The notes beneath the pieces were generated by a model that saw nothing but the letters and a program-made list of their open reading frames with translations, did not search any database and was not told the origin of the DNA. From positions 3,864,501-3,928,500 of the forward strand of contig OX326959.1 of the NCBI GenBank assembly GCA_946800325.1: a stretch of 64,000 nucleotides of DNA. Direction: 5' to 3'. Origin of the DNA: Luzula sylvatica. Lineage: Eukaryota; Streptophyta; Magnoliopsida; Poales; Juncaceae. A program made the translations under genes and the position numbers. Positions 1 through 10,043 of this stretch are shown here, piece by piece (position 1 is the first letter of the stretch; every line of letters starts with the position of its first letter).

Positions 1-889
1 CAGGATACTTCTGCATTTTTAAAGTATTCGCGTAACATAGGTAGTTTTAAGTTTGGAGTTTGAAAATATAACAATAATTTCTCAATCAATTACCTATCTT
101 GATCCCTAAAACCCTAATAAACATGGCACGGCCTTCTGTTTCCCACGTTGCAACATTAGCATCGAAAAGATATTTTTTTTGCATATCTCAGCTTCAACTT
201 GAATGACTGCAAATAAAATGCGCTGTTTTAATCCTTTCTTGCAGCCAATAGATTAAGAATGGATTAAATTAGAATAAATCAAGACTAGATTAAATTAGAA
301 TAAATTAAGACTAAATTTGCAAAAACTAGAATAAATTAAATTAAACAAAACTCAAAAGATAGAACTCAAGTCCAATGTGGACACAAACATACAAACAGAG
401 TGAACAATTCAGTCCTATATTGTAGAATCAATAGTTAATTAAGGACTGATTGCACAATGTAGTCATTAGCAAGGGTTAATTGCACAATCGATACTGACTA
501 GTGTCTGGTGACTATGGCTTAATTCAGGGACAATAAAGTTCCGAACCAGTCAAGGTTTGATGTCTCACGGAGACTGGCGTAATCCAGCTTCGTCTTGAGC
601 TCTTGACCGGAGGCGTCGCTCCAATCTTAACGTCAAAGAGTAAGAAGGTTCCATCGCTCCGCTCGCGTTGGATAGGTAGACGGCATCGTCTTCAGCTCCC
701 GAGACGTCGCTTTACGCTGCGTAGGAGACATAAAGTTTCGTCATTCGCTAGGGTTTCATCTGGTTTGTTTGAACTTTGAGGAAGCACTCGATTTTACTTT
801 TTACGTGGCGATGAGAAGTTTGGGATCACAAAATATTTTGGGTGATTAATGGGTAGAGATCCGAATTGAATAAAAAAGCGATAAAAATA
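1..889. other. Non-coding flank, no gene recognised
   Basis: AT-rich sequence with no convincing open frame. A GC-richer patch at about 540-790 could be the 5' end of a broken minus-strand gene, because short ATG-led frames occur there, but none is long enough to identify. Nothing else is recognisable. Confidence 0.5.
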
Positions 890-1150
890 GGGGGCTTCTA
901 TCATACACCAATTTCCTTATCATACACCCATTTTCAAGGGTATTTGGAGTAATTATCCATTTATGAATATTTAAGGTAAGATATCAAATATATTTATCAA
1001 TTAATGTTTAACTAAATTGGAATTTTTTATTGTTCATTTAAACAAAAATCTCCATAAAAATTAAATTTTATGATACATCATTTTACAAATATAATTAATT
1101 GCTAAAATACCCAAAATACCCTTGTAAAAGGGTGTATGATAGAACTCCCC
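890..1150. mobile_element. MITE, Mutator-like, 261 bp
   Basis: The ends are inverted repeats: GGGGGCTTCTATCATACACC at the left and, on the other strand, GGGGAGTTCTATCATACACC at the right (18 of 20 match). The 9 bases outside each end (881-889 and 1151-1159) match at 8 of 9, the duplication length of Mutator-like elements. There is no coding capacity. The family assignment is inferred from duplication length and G-start. Confidence 0.75.
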
Positions 1151-1392
1151 AGAAAAATATGCTTGTGTTTTGTATCGAACCCACATGTAAGTAAGGTAAG
1201 AGTGAAACTGGGACGGGATTGGGCAGTGGTCATAGCTTTACTGATACGAAAATACAGTGTCACTCTTTACAAACATGATTAGGCTCGAGCAAATGAGCCC
1301 CATATATGGAAATCATTTATTGCTTAAGCCATTTTCTTGTCACAAATTATGTGCATGTCTAATGATGTCACATTTCTATTTCTATCCTTATA

Positions 1393-1509
1393 AGCCAATG
1401 GGTTTGTGGCCTAGTGGTTGGGTGTAAGGCTCAAGAAATCATATGTTGTAAGAGGTTGTGGGTTCGAGTCACATTGGCATCAATGAATGGAGGACCATCG
1501 AGCCTTCTC
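1393..1509 (+). mobile_element. tRNA-derived SINE, 5' part
   Basis: The RNA polymerase III promoter boxes of a tRNA-derived SINE are visible: an A box TGGCCTAGTGGTTGG at 1407-1421 and a B box GGTTCGAGTC at 1461-1470. A 16-bp sequence just before it (1377-1392, TATTTCTATCCTTATA) recurs unchanged at 11592-11607, right after the T-rich tail, so it is the SINE's target duplication. The element was later split by the copia insertion at 1510. Without that insertion it would be about 156 bp, ending in T-rich sequence as in plant Au or p-SINE types. Confidence 0.82.
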
Positions 1510-3013
1510 TGTTGGTTCAAATTTCCTGGTAGTTTGATTATTTCAAAACACTGTCAGTACTAATGTATACATCCAGAAAAGTGCAGGATAACATAGGTAC
1601 GATACGAAGATGAAGGAGGACTTGTGAAGGAGGAGTTCATTGGATTACATCAAGAATCAGGACATGAAGTCTCAAGATAAACAAGAAAAGAAGAACACAA
1701 GGAAGGCCATTGGAATACATCAAGACTCAAGATGTTGAAGCCTTCCGTGAGTGGGATACGCCACAAATAAACCATAGGTACAAACCTAGTAGACCTCAAG
1801 TAAAATCATGTTCAAAATAACAAAGAGTTCAGTCAAGCAGGAAGTGCGTTCTGAACGAACTCAAAGTCCGTTCAGAACGGACTTGCTAAATATCAAAACT
1901 GTAAAGCTTGATTAGAACCAAACGTGTCACAGGGATGTGTGCGTTCGAACGGACAATTAGAATCCGTTCACTCACCTTCTGAGTGCGTTGAACGGACAAT
2001 CTTTCCTGTGAACGGAAATGTGTCACAGGGATGTGTGCGTTCGAATGAACAATCGTGTCCGTTCGAACGGACAATTAGAATCCGTTCACTCACCTTCTGA
2101 GTGCGTTGAACGGACAATCTTTCCTGTGAACGGAAATATGTCACAGGGATATGTGCGTTCGAACGAACACACATGTGCGTTCGAACGGACAACCTGGAAT
2201 CCGTTCACCCACTTTTCAGTGCGTTGAACGGACTCGTGTTCCTGTGAACGCAAAATGCTATGTATAATTGAGTCCGTTACGAACGGACATTGTCCGTTTG
2301 AACGGACCCAAGATGTACTTGCACGTTATTTTGAAACGGCTAGTGCAAACTTCAAGTGCGTTCTGAACGGACTGTATGCGTTCGAACGCACTGCAAGTTT
2401 TCTGAAGGATTTCTATAGAGAGTATAAATAGAATCCTTCATGGGTCTCTCTCTCCCACTTCCTCATTTTCAAACTTTCAAACCTAAAAAGAGAGAAACCC
2501 TAAGCTGTGATTATCTATATCCATTGATAGCTTGAGAAACCTCTTTAGATCGGTGATCTACTTTCGATATTCTCCACTAATCGTATCCCACTCACGTGAC
2601 CGATCACGTTGTAGCTCGATTAGTGAAAAAGTGTAATAGGCTAGTGCAACAAATTGTAAAGAGCCTAAGCTATAGATCGATAGAAGCGTGTAAATCGATC
2701 TAGGCAAATCCTTGTAATCGAGTTGAGTTGGAATTCAATCGAAGGCCAAAAAGAGGCACAAGGCATTCCCGGAGACGTAGGCACTCGCGAATAATTGAGT
2801 CGGTCAATTAAGCGAGTAAAGGGTGAGTTAAAGCTACAAAGCAACCACCTACCGAACTTCGTAAACAAACATCTTGTGTCAAAGTGTTTGTACGGTATCA
2901 TCTTTATCATCCAAATTATTATTTATTCCGCACCGTAAATTAGGTTTAAATCTAAACTAAGTATAAGTTAGATTGCCGAATTTACCCCCCCTCTAGGTTA
3001 GAATTAACCAACA
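1510..3013 (+). repeat. 5' LTR of the Sirevirus-like element
   Basis: Starts TGTTGGTT and ends AACCAACA. Between about 1855 and 2400 it holds a dense set of palindromes built on CGTTCGAACG (for example 2055-2070) and on the same half-sites with one spacer base (1868-1884). A TATA box TATAAATA lies at 2423-2430, downstream of the array, so the array occupies U3 where transcription factors would bind. Short ORFs read through here are produced by the repeats and are not genes. Confidence 0.95.
2423..2430 (+). promoter_or_regulatory. LTR TATA box
   Basis: TATAAATA follows the palindrome array and precedes a CT-rich stretch, the usual layout of a plant LTR core promoter. The same box occurs in the 3' LTR at 10957-10964. 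Transcription would start roughly 30 bases downstream. Confidence 0.65.
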
Positions 3014-3015
3014 AT

Positions 3016-3030
3016 TGGTATCAGTGCAGG
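3016..3030 (+). other. Primer binding site, tRNA-iMet
   Basis: TGGTATCAGTGCAGG begins two bases after the 5' LTR. It matches the usual initiator-methionine site TGGTATCAGAGC except at one base, and marks where minus-strand DNA synthesis is primed. Confidence 0.85.
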
Positions 3031-3082
3031 GTACTAACCATCTCTTAAATTTATTAAGGATAAACTTGTACTTTACGATCTA

Positions 3083-4288
3083 ATGGCTGAAATTAATCCC
3101 ATGAGCGCGGTGGAAGCAGCCATTCACTCTCTCCGTATTGAACGAGGTCTAACTTCGACACACCACCAGCCCATAATTGCAGACGCAGAACCTTCCTCTC
3201 CCACTCTAAGCTCGACACATGACAAAAGTTATGAGGTACGTACGAACTCTCTATATGGTATCAAATCGTTACCCAGACCTGAATTTTCTCCCGCATCCAA
3301 ACTAGAAATCGAATCTTGTGACGAGTTTCTTAGGGATGAAGGTAACTCTCAACTAAATGAGGGTAAACTTGAAAGTCCCACCCAAGCTCTCAAGGATAAG
3401 GTAGCTTCTCTTGAGCTATCCATTTTGGCATACAAAACTCAAATAAATGAATTTAAAGGATTTTCAAAATGTGAATGTAAAACCCTAAAATGTGAGATTT
3501 CTCATTTAAAAGTCGAAATTCAAACTATGAAAGTTGAAAATGAGTCCTTGAAGAGGGCATGTACAATGATTGCATTGATTCCCCCTTCATTGGATGATGT
3601 CTTAAAATCGTCATTAACGGGACAAAAGCCCAATGATAAATCTAGTTTAGGACATAAGAAAATTAGCAATAATAATCCCAACCTTTCGATATCTCAAAAT
3701 CAAAAATCTAAATGGGAAAACCATAAAGTAAGTAGTCATGGAAATGCTTTTATGTACCATGATTACAACAAAGGTAAATATGCTAAAAATGAACAACCTA
3801 AACGTGTAAATAATAATTATAGGAACAATCATTTTACACAAAAATCACAACCCAGACATACTAATGTGGGACAAACCGAGTGTTTGTTCAAAAGGGGACC
3901 AAACGGGTATTTCTATGAAGTGACAAACTACACCGAAGCTTCATATCAACAAGAGTTCCCCAAACATTTCACCAACATGCATAAACAATTTAAACAAAAT
4001 AATGTTAAGCAAAATAAATTCAAATCAAATAACCTATATCAAATGCCAAAATCGATAACCTCTAAGAGAAGTAATCCGAATAAACTCTCGGACTATTTTG
4101 TGAAGAGTACCACACCCACAAATAAGCCCACCGTAGCATTTTGTAACTATTGTTGCAAAATCGGTCATGTCTCAACCGGGTGTAATCTTCGCAATCCAAA
4201 AGTGGCACAAAACGTCATGTGGATGCGTAAAGATCGTCACTCAATGGGTTCCTCTACCTCCCTTGGTATAGGACCTCCTAGGGTGTAA
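3083..4288 (+). CDS. gag: Gag nucleocapsid polyprotein
   Basis: A 401-residue protein that forms the cytoplasmic virus-like particle and packages element RNA. An N-terminal region of about 100 residues is followed by a predicted helical stretch around residues 100-160 (regular Leu and Lys/Glu spacing), a long basic Asn/Lys-rich segment, and one CCHC zinc knuckle near residue 355 (C-N-Y-C, then H and C at the standard X4 spacings). The first ATG after the primer site is used. The stop lies in the same reading frame as pol, 135 bases upstream of pol's ATG. The frame is fully open, which fits a young copy. Confidence 0.9.
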   Translation: MAEINPMSAVEAAIHSLRIERGLTSTHHQPIIADAEPSSPTLSSTHDKSYEVRTNSLYGIKSLPRPEFSPASKLEIESCDEFLRDEGNSQLNEGKLESPTQALKDKVASLELSILAYKTQINEFKGFSKCECKTLKCEISHLKVEIQTMKVENESLKRACTMIALIPPSLDDVLKSSLTGQKPNDKSSLGHKKISNNNPNLSISQNQKSKWENHKVSSHGNAFMYHDYNKGKYAKNEQPKRVNNNYRNNHFTQKSQPRHTNVGQTECLFKRGPNGYFYEVTNYTEASYQQEFPKHFTNMHKQFKQNNVKQNKFKSNNLYQMPKSITSKRSNPNKLSDYFVKSTTPTNKPTVAFCNYCCKIGHVSTGCNLRNPKVAQNVMWMRKDRHSMGSSTSLGIGPPRV

Positions 4289-4423
4289 AAACTTAACCTG
4301 AGACACTATACTCCCTAGTATACCATACCATAAGCCAAACATTTAGGGGGAGTATAGTCAGTAAGAATTCATATTAGTCAATTTCAATTTCTTTTTGGTT
4401 TAACTAATATGAATTTCTTATAG
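4283..4423 (+). other. gag-pol spacer, possible 141-nt intron with purine tract
   Basis: Gag and pol are in the same frame but separated by five in-frame stops (4286-4423). The spacer looks like an intron: GTGTAA at 4283, a TAACTAAT branch-like motif at 4401-4408, and TTATAG ending at 4423, just before pol's ATG. Removing 4283-4423 (141 nt, divisible by three) would join Gag to Pol in frame. It also contains the purine tract GGGGGAG near 4347, copying the ATTTAGGGGGAG found before the 3' LTR. The intron is an inference. Confidence 0.45.
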
Positions 4424-7400
4424 ATGGGCCTAACTTCCAGAACAAAGTCATCAAAATGGTGTCTAGATAGTGGTTGTTCTAGACATATGACTTGGGATCG
4501 AGAGATGTTCAAATCTCTCGAACCGTTCAAGGGAGGAGACGTTACCTTCGGAGGAAATCAAAAAGGTAAAATTATTGGTATCGGTTCAATAGGTACCTCA
4601 AATTGGACTTTAGAGAATGTCTATCTTGTAACTGGACTTAAACATAATTTGATTAGCATAAGCCAATTATGTGATGCCGGATATTGTGTGAAATTCGATC
4701 AACTCTCATGCTTAATTGATCGAATGAAAGACAATACCACAGTATGCAAAGGAACCCGACACGAAAATCTATACTACTTTGATTTCGAATCATTCGTGCC
4801 GGGAATCCATTGTCTCACTGTATCAGAATCAGTATCTCGATTATGGCATAGACGGTTAGGTCACATTTGCATGAAAACTATACATAGGTTGTCCAAAAAG
4901 CAATTAGTTAGAGGACTTCCCTCACATAAACTTGAACTAGAAGGATTATGCGATGCGTGTGAAAAAGGTAAGCACACTAGATCGTCCGGGTTCAAATCAA
5001 AGAACATGATCACCACGAATCGACCTCTTCAACTCATCCATCTTGATCTTTGCGGACCAATGAGCGTTACAAGCATAGGTAATAAAAGGTATATGTTTGT
5101 TATTGTGGATGATTATTCACGTTTCACATGGATACATTATTTACTTCATAAGAGTGAAACGTGTGACAACTTCATCAAATTTTGCACTCTCGTTGAAAAT
5201 GAAAAAGGCACCTCAATTGTCACCATTCGAAGTGACAATGGAGGTGAATTTCGAAATGCAAAATTTGATGAATTTTGTCATAAAAAGGGATATATACGCG
5301 AATTTTCGGCTCCTCGCACACCTCAACAAAATGGTGTGGTTGAACGTAAAAATCGAACGTTAATTGAACTTGCCCGTACCATGCTAAGTGAGCATCCGTC
5401 TCCAAAATATCTTTGGGCTGAAGCCACTAACACCGCATGTCATGTGGTGAATAGGGTTAGCTTAAGGCCTATTTTGAAGACGACGCCATATGAGCTATGG
5501 TATGGGGGAAATCCAAATGTCTCTTACATGAGAGTATTTGGATGCAAATGCTATATCTTGGATGAATTGAGTAATCGAGACAAACTCGATCCAAAATCCA
5601 TTGAAGGAATATTTGTCGGTTACTCAAGCACAAGTAAAGCATACCGAGTTTACATACGATCAACACGAGTCGTATGTGAATCCGTTCACGTACATTTTGA
5701 TGAAACTAACAAGGAAGCCGAGAAAGGTAGCTTAAATGTAGGTGAAGTCACGGAAACAATTGCTAAATCACCGAGAAAACAAGCCGAGCTAGAATATCAA
5801 CACTTCGACATAACTCTTGATGAACCTCCGAGAGAAAACAATGATCCTCCAGAAGAGGAAGAACGGGAGGAAGAGGAAGAAGAGAGTGAAACCCCTTACC
5901 AAATCCCCGAGGTTCTCCGAGAAGTACCCCACCATCCTCTCACAAACGTTGTTGGAGATCCCCGAGAAGGTGTACGAACTCGGTCTCGTGTCCACAACTA
6001 CGTAGCTCATTGCGCATATCTTTCTCACACCGAGCCAAAATCCTTCAAGGAAGCAAATCTAGATGAAGATTGGATTATCGCAATGCAAGAAGAATTGGAA
6101 CAATTTGAAAGAAATCAAGTTTGGATGTTGGTTCCAAAACCCATGAATCGTTCGATCATTGGGACTCGATGGATCTTTCGAAATAAACTTGATGAACACG
6201 GAAACGTAGTACGAAACAAGGCGAGACTCGTCGCTCAAGGATTCAAACAACGAGAAGGGATCGATTTCGAAGAAACCTTTGCTCCAGTGGCTCGTCTAGA
6301 AGCAATACGACTCCTCCTAGCTTACGCCGCTATTGAGGGGTTTACACTATTTCAAATGGACGTCAAGAGTGCATTTCTAAATGGTGAAATCGAAGAAGAA
6401 GTCTACGTTGAGCAACCACCGGGATTTAAGGATCCTAAATTCCCCGATCACGTGTGCAAACTCTCAAAAGCCCTATACGGATTGAAACAAGCCCCACGAG
6501 CATGGTACGATCGACTATCCTCATTTCTCACCACAAATGGTTTCGTGAGAGGGATAATCGACACCACCCTCTTCACACGTAAGAAGGGAGTATCCATTTT
6601 ACTTGTTCAAATTTACGTAGATGATATTATTTTTGGATCAAGTGATGCGGCTCTTGCCGAAGAATTCTCTATTCTTATGCACAGTGAATTTGCCATGAGT
6701 ATGATGGGAGAGTTGAAATTCTTCTTGGGTCTTCAAGTCACACAATCAAGTGAAGGAATTTTCGTCAACCAATCAAAGTACACTCGCGAATTATTAAAGA
6801 GATTCGAGTTGGACCAAACTAAAACGAGTGACACTCCAATGGCAAAGGAATCAAAATTGGATGCGGATGAAGAGGGCGAATCGTTCGACATTACGTCCTA
6901 TAGAGGAATGATCGGAAGCCTTCTTTATCTAACGGCAAGTCGTCCCGACATCATGTTCGCCGTATGCTTGTGCGCTAGATTTCAAGCTAACCCCAAGGTA
7001 TCACATTACACGGCCGTAAAACGCATATTTCGTTATTTAAAAGGTACAATTGAACTTGGGATATGGTACGGGCATAGTGGGAACCTAAACCTAGTAGGAT
7101 ACACTGATGCGGATTTTGCCGGATCCCGAGTTGATCGAAAAAGCACTAGCGGTACATGCCAATTTTTAGGAGGTTTACTTGTATCATGGTCAAGTCGGAA
7201 ACAACACTCGGTAGCCTTATCGACGGCCGAAGCCGAGTATGTCGCAGCAGGAAGCTGCTGTGCTCAATTACTATGGTTGAACCAAACCCTCGGAGACTAT
7301 GGTTTGAACTTCCGTAAAATCCCCATATTGTGCGACAACAATAGCGCAATATGCATCTCGAAAAACCCTGTCCACCATTCACGAACCAAGCATATCGACA

Positions 7401-7561
7401 TACGTCACCACTTCATTCGGGATCACGTGGAAAAAGGCGATGTAAAACTCGAATGGATAGAGACTCAAAATCAAATTGCCGACATCTTCACAAAACCTTT
7501 ACCATTTGCTTCTTTCTCCGATCTACGACTAAAGCTAGGTATGTTATCTCTCAAGAATTAA
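4424..7561 (+). CDS. pol: Copia Pol: protease, integrase, RT, RNase H
   Basis: A 1,045-residue polyprotein that copies element RNA into DNA and inserts it. In order: an aspartic protease with Asp-Ser-Gly at residues 15-17; the pre-integrase zinc module (WHRRLGH, later CDACEKGKH); the integrase core with its D, D, E in [15 protein letters not shown] and VVERKNRT; a Glu-rich linker near residue 480; reverse transcriptase with [11 protein letters not shown] and the intact YVDD box; and RNase H with [14 protein letters not shown] and the [11 protein letters not shown] end. All catalytic motifs I looked for are present and the frame is open. The protease begins almost at the ORF start, so Pol probably needs fusion to Gag or its own start. 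Confidence 0.95.
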   Translation: MGLTSRTKSSKWCLDSGCSRHMTWDREMFKSLEPFKGGDVTFGGNQKGKIIGIGSIGTSNWTLENVYLVTGLKHNLISISQLCDAGYCVKFDQLSCLIDRMKDNTTVCKGTRHENLYYFDFESFVPGIHCLTVSESVSRLWHRRLGHICMKTIHRLSKKQLVRGLPSHKLELEGLCDACEKGKHTRSSGFKSKNMITTNRPLQLIHLDLCGPMSVTSIGNKRYMFVIVDDYSRFTWIHYLLHKSETCDNFIKFCTLVENEKGTSIVTIRSDNGGEFRNAKFDEFCHKKGYIREFSAPRTPQQNGVVERKNRTLIELARTMLSEHPSPKYLWAEATNTACHVVNRVSLRPILKTTPYELWYGGNPNVSYMRVFGCKCYILDELSNRDKLDPKSIEGIFVGYSSTSKAYRVYIRSTRVVCESVHVHFDETNKEAEKGSLNVGEVTETIAKSPRKQAELEYQHFDITLDEPPRENNDPPEEEEREEEEEESETPYQIPEVLREVPHHPLTNVVGDPREGVRTRSRVHNYVAHCAYLSHTEPKSFKEANLDEDWIIAMQEELEQFERNQVWMLVPKPMNRSIIGTRWIFRNKLDEHGNVVRNKARLVAQGFKQREGIDFEETFAPVARLEAIRLLLAYAAIEGFTLFQMDVKSAFLNGEIEEEVYVEQPPGFKDPKFPDHVCKLSKALYGLKQAPRAWYDRLSSFLTTNGFVRGIIDTTLFTRKKGVSILLVQIYVDDIIFGSSDAALAEEFSILMHSEFAMSMMGELKFFLGLQVTQSSEGIFVNQSKYTRELLKRFELDQTKTSDTPMAKESKLDADEEGESFDITSYRGMIGSLLYLTASRPDIMFAVCLCARFQANPKVSHYTAVKRIFRYLKGTIELGIWYGHSGNLNLVGYTDADFAGSRVDRKSTSGTCQFLGGLLVSWSSRKQHSVALSTAEAEYVAAGSCCAQLLWLNQTLGDYGLNFRKIPILCDNNSAICISKNPVHHSRTKHIDIRHHFIRDHVEKGDVKLEWIETQNQIADIFTKPLPFASFSDLRLKLGMLSLKN

Positions 7562-8030
7562 AATTCAGCATATCGGGTCTAGTCTCATGTAGTTGCATAA
7601 TCATTGTATAATCATAAGTACAAATCGTTATTCGGGTCTCAGCTCAGTATCTAGTCCGTTCGAACGAACAAAAGAATGCGTTCTGAACGAACAAATGAAC
7701 TAAACAAATACCATCTTGCCAGACTCAAGTCCGTTCGAACGAACGAACAGTGCGTTCTGAACGGACAGATATATATGATTATGACTGCTTTTCATACTTT
7801 GGCGCCTTTTACCCAGAAGCGTGTACGTTCGAACGCACACAAATGTCCGTTCGAACGGACTCGTCGTATTTCCTCTCCATCTGCATGCAACCAACCCTCA
7901 TCAATGGACGCTTTGTTTCATCTTCTCGTACGAAGAGACTTAAGAGGACACGATTTACATTCTTGAAATCCTTAACCTTATCTTCTCTTTCCAAAACTCC
8001 CTCTCTTCTCTCTCTCAAAAGCTTGATTTC
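7562..8030 (+). other. Non-coding region between pol and third ORF, with palindromes
   Basis: Holds at least six further copies of the LTR palindrome family (about 7655-7862), including GTCCGTTCGAACGGAC at 7845-7860, then a CT-rich run just before the third ORF. This may be a second promoter or leader for that ORF. The short ORFs here are repeat shadows. Confidence 0.6.
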
Positions 8031-9506
8031 ATGGATGCCAATCGAAGCCTCTTATCAAAAGGGAAATCCAAGGAACAGAAGAGAACAGGAGAAAGCTCGA
8101 AAGCTCAAGAAATACCACCGCCTCCATCGATTGTTCACATGAAGAGAGGCACGCCAGCCAACAGGCCTAATCACAGCGCACGAATGCAAGCAGATTACGA
8201 TTTCACTGATCCGAATAACGATTATCTCTTTCGAAACCAGGAAGCCGGACTCCTTTTCAATAGCGTTGTGGTAAGGAGACCCCTCTCAAAATCTTACTAT
8301 TACGAGTTTCCACGAAATTGTCCTATTCTGTCCAACAAGATCGAGGAAATCGAGCGAAAATGGGGATTTGCAAACCTTGCGCGTCTCAACGAAAGGTCGT
8401 ATGAGATCATCACTCGGCTATTCTATGCAAATGCCACTTTCGATCATGCCCAAGATAAGATAACCTCGTTTATTCTCGGTGAGGAAGTCGTAATCTCGGT
8501 GCAGAATTTGTGCGACTTGTTCGGGCTCAAAGATGATGGAGAGCGGGTGTACAATGACCGCTGGGGGAAAATTGAAACCGAAGGGTTCGAAACCATGAAG
8601 AAAGTGGTCACGAATAGATACGCATCACTATCAGCAGTGTCACACTTGGCCGCTCCTGAAAAATTCGTCTGGATAATTGGTAATAACATTCTCGCTCCTG
8701 TTGAAAAATTGAGCGTACACCTCGAAGATCGAAATATCTTGTTGTTATATCGCATGTGGTACGAGGACCAACTACCTGTCCATGTGCCTCATCTCATATT
8801 AAGCCACATGGAAAGCGCCATGAACATAAGGAATGCATCGTTACCCTATGGAACATTGATCGCTCGAATGGTGAATCTCCAAGGAGTCTCGATACCGGTG
8901 GAAGATTGGGATTTCCGACCTGAACCATCGATCAACCTCGCGTCAAAATTAAACCTTCTTCGTCAAAGGTTTCGGTATTCGGCCCAAGCTCATGAATGGA
9001 TTATCGATCACCCAGATGAAGAGGGAGCGTTCCACCTTCCTCCAAATCCTACCCGTTGGTTGGAGAGAGACGATCCATCCGACCAGGGCAGTGCAAACCA
9101 GGCTCGACCACGTGAGAGAAGTGAGAGTGTAAGAAGCTCGAACGTCCCGATGGAAAGGGATGAAAGGCGATTCGCTCACATAACGTCGCTGTTAGAGGCA
9201 ATGAATAAGCGTATGGAGAGACATGAACGAGGGATTCGAAATGAAATTCGAGAGGGCATGCAAGTTTCCGAAACAAGGATGCTCGAGAGAGTAGAACGTC
9301 AATTTTCCGACCTTTACGGTCATCTTGAAAACCGTTTCGGGTCCTACCCTGAACCTCGAGAACAAGCCAATCCTCCTCCTCCATCTAATCCCACCGCGAA
9401 TCCGTCGAGGTCCCATTCGGGAACTTTCAACGTCGACAACTTCTTTGCGTCCGGTCCAAGCTATCATCCCGACCCGAACCCTTACCCCGGTCCCAACGAG
9501 ATGTAA
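8031..9506 (+). CDS. Third (env-position) ORF, plant transposon protein-like
   Basis: A 491-residue ORF placed after RNase H, where Sireviruses carry an extra gene often called env-like. It has a basic, disordered N-terminus; a globular part (about residues 55-330) resembling the putative plant transposon protein domain, with the FYANATFDHAQDKI and VQNLCDLFGL stretches; a charged coiled-coil-like segment (about 385-440, repeated Met/Arg/Glu heptads); and a Pro/Asn-rich tail. I see no signal peptide and no membrane segment, so a true envelope role is not supported. The domain assignment is from memory of the family. Function is unknown; the frame is intact. Confidence 0.8.
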   Translation: MDANRSLLSKGKSKEQKRTGESSKAQEIPPPPSIVHMKRGTPANRPNHSARMQADYDFTDPNNDYLFRNQEAGLLFNSVVVRRPLSKSYYYEFPRNCPILSNKIEEIERKWGFANLARLNERSYEIITRLFYANATFDHAQDKITSFILGEEVVISVQNLCDLFGLKDDGERVYNDRWGKIETEGFETMKKVVTNRYASLSAVSHLAAPEKFVWIIGNNILAPVEKLSVHLEDRNILLLYRMWYEDQLPVHVPHLILSHMESAMNIRNASLPYGTLIARMVNLQGVSIPVEDWDFRPEPSINLASKLNLLRQRFRYSAQAHEWIIDHPDEEGAFHLPPNPTRWLERDDPSDQGSANQARPRERSESVRSSNVPMERDERRFAHITSLLEAMNKRMERHERGIRNEIREGMQVSETRMLERVERQFSDLYGHLENRFGSYPEPREQANPPPPSNPTANPSRSHSGTFNVDNFFASGPSYHPDPNPYPGPNEM

Positions 9507-10043
9507 TCACCGGCGGCGCTATAAGTGTCTTGTGTTGTTCTGTTTATTTTTATCTGACGTGCATATGTGTGAGACCTTGTGTTGGTTGTGTTTGTTATGT
9601 TTGTAGAATATGTGTCATGCCATGTTATGAACAAACTGTTTTATGGTCATATTGTCAGTTTAAACTGTTGCATCTATTTTGGTTTTTATTATTTATTTTT
9701 ATAACCTATCAGTCCAGATGCAAGTGCGTTCGAACGCACCACTTTTTCCGTTCAGAACGCACACACAAAAACTGTTATATTTTCTTAAAAATCTGCTAAA
9801 TTTTGAAAAGATTGTCATCATTCCAAAACAAAAGAATTTGATCATATTTACGAGCTCATACATTCATCAATTCATTCTTTGAGGGGGAGCTCGCATTTAG
9901 GGGGAGCCTTCCGTTGTTGAAGTCTCCTTGGCCCTTTTGATCTCTTTCAAAATGGGGGAGAAACGATCGTACGGAAAGTTCTCAACTAAATGATGAAACT
10001 CTCCGAACCGACAGTGTTTTGAAATTAATCAAAAGGGGGAGTT
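9507..10043 (+). other. 3' region with multiple polypurine tracts
   Basis: Contains two more LTR-type palindromes (about 9725-9763) and four purine tracts: 9881-9889, 9899-9906, 9954-9963 and 10031-10041. The last abuts the 3' LTR and is the plus-strand primer. Several tracts in this position are a known Sirevirus trait. Confidence 0.8.

Noticed and set aside
1886..2227. Overlapping ORFs in the Sirevirus 5' LTR (and their twins at 10420-10761)
   Set aside because: They encode only the palindromic repeats on either strand and lie in the promoter region.
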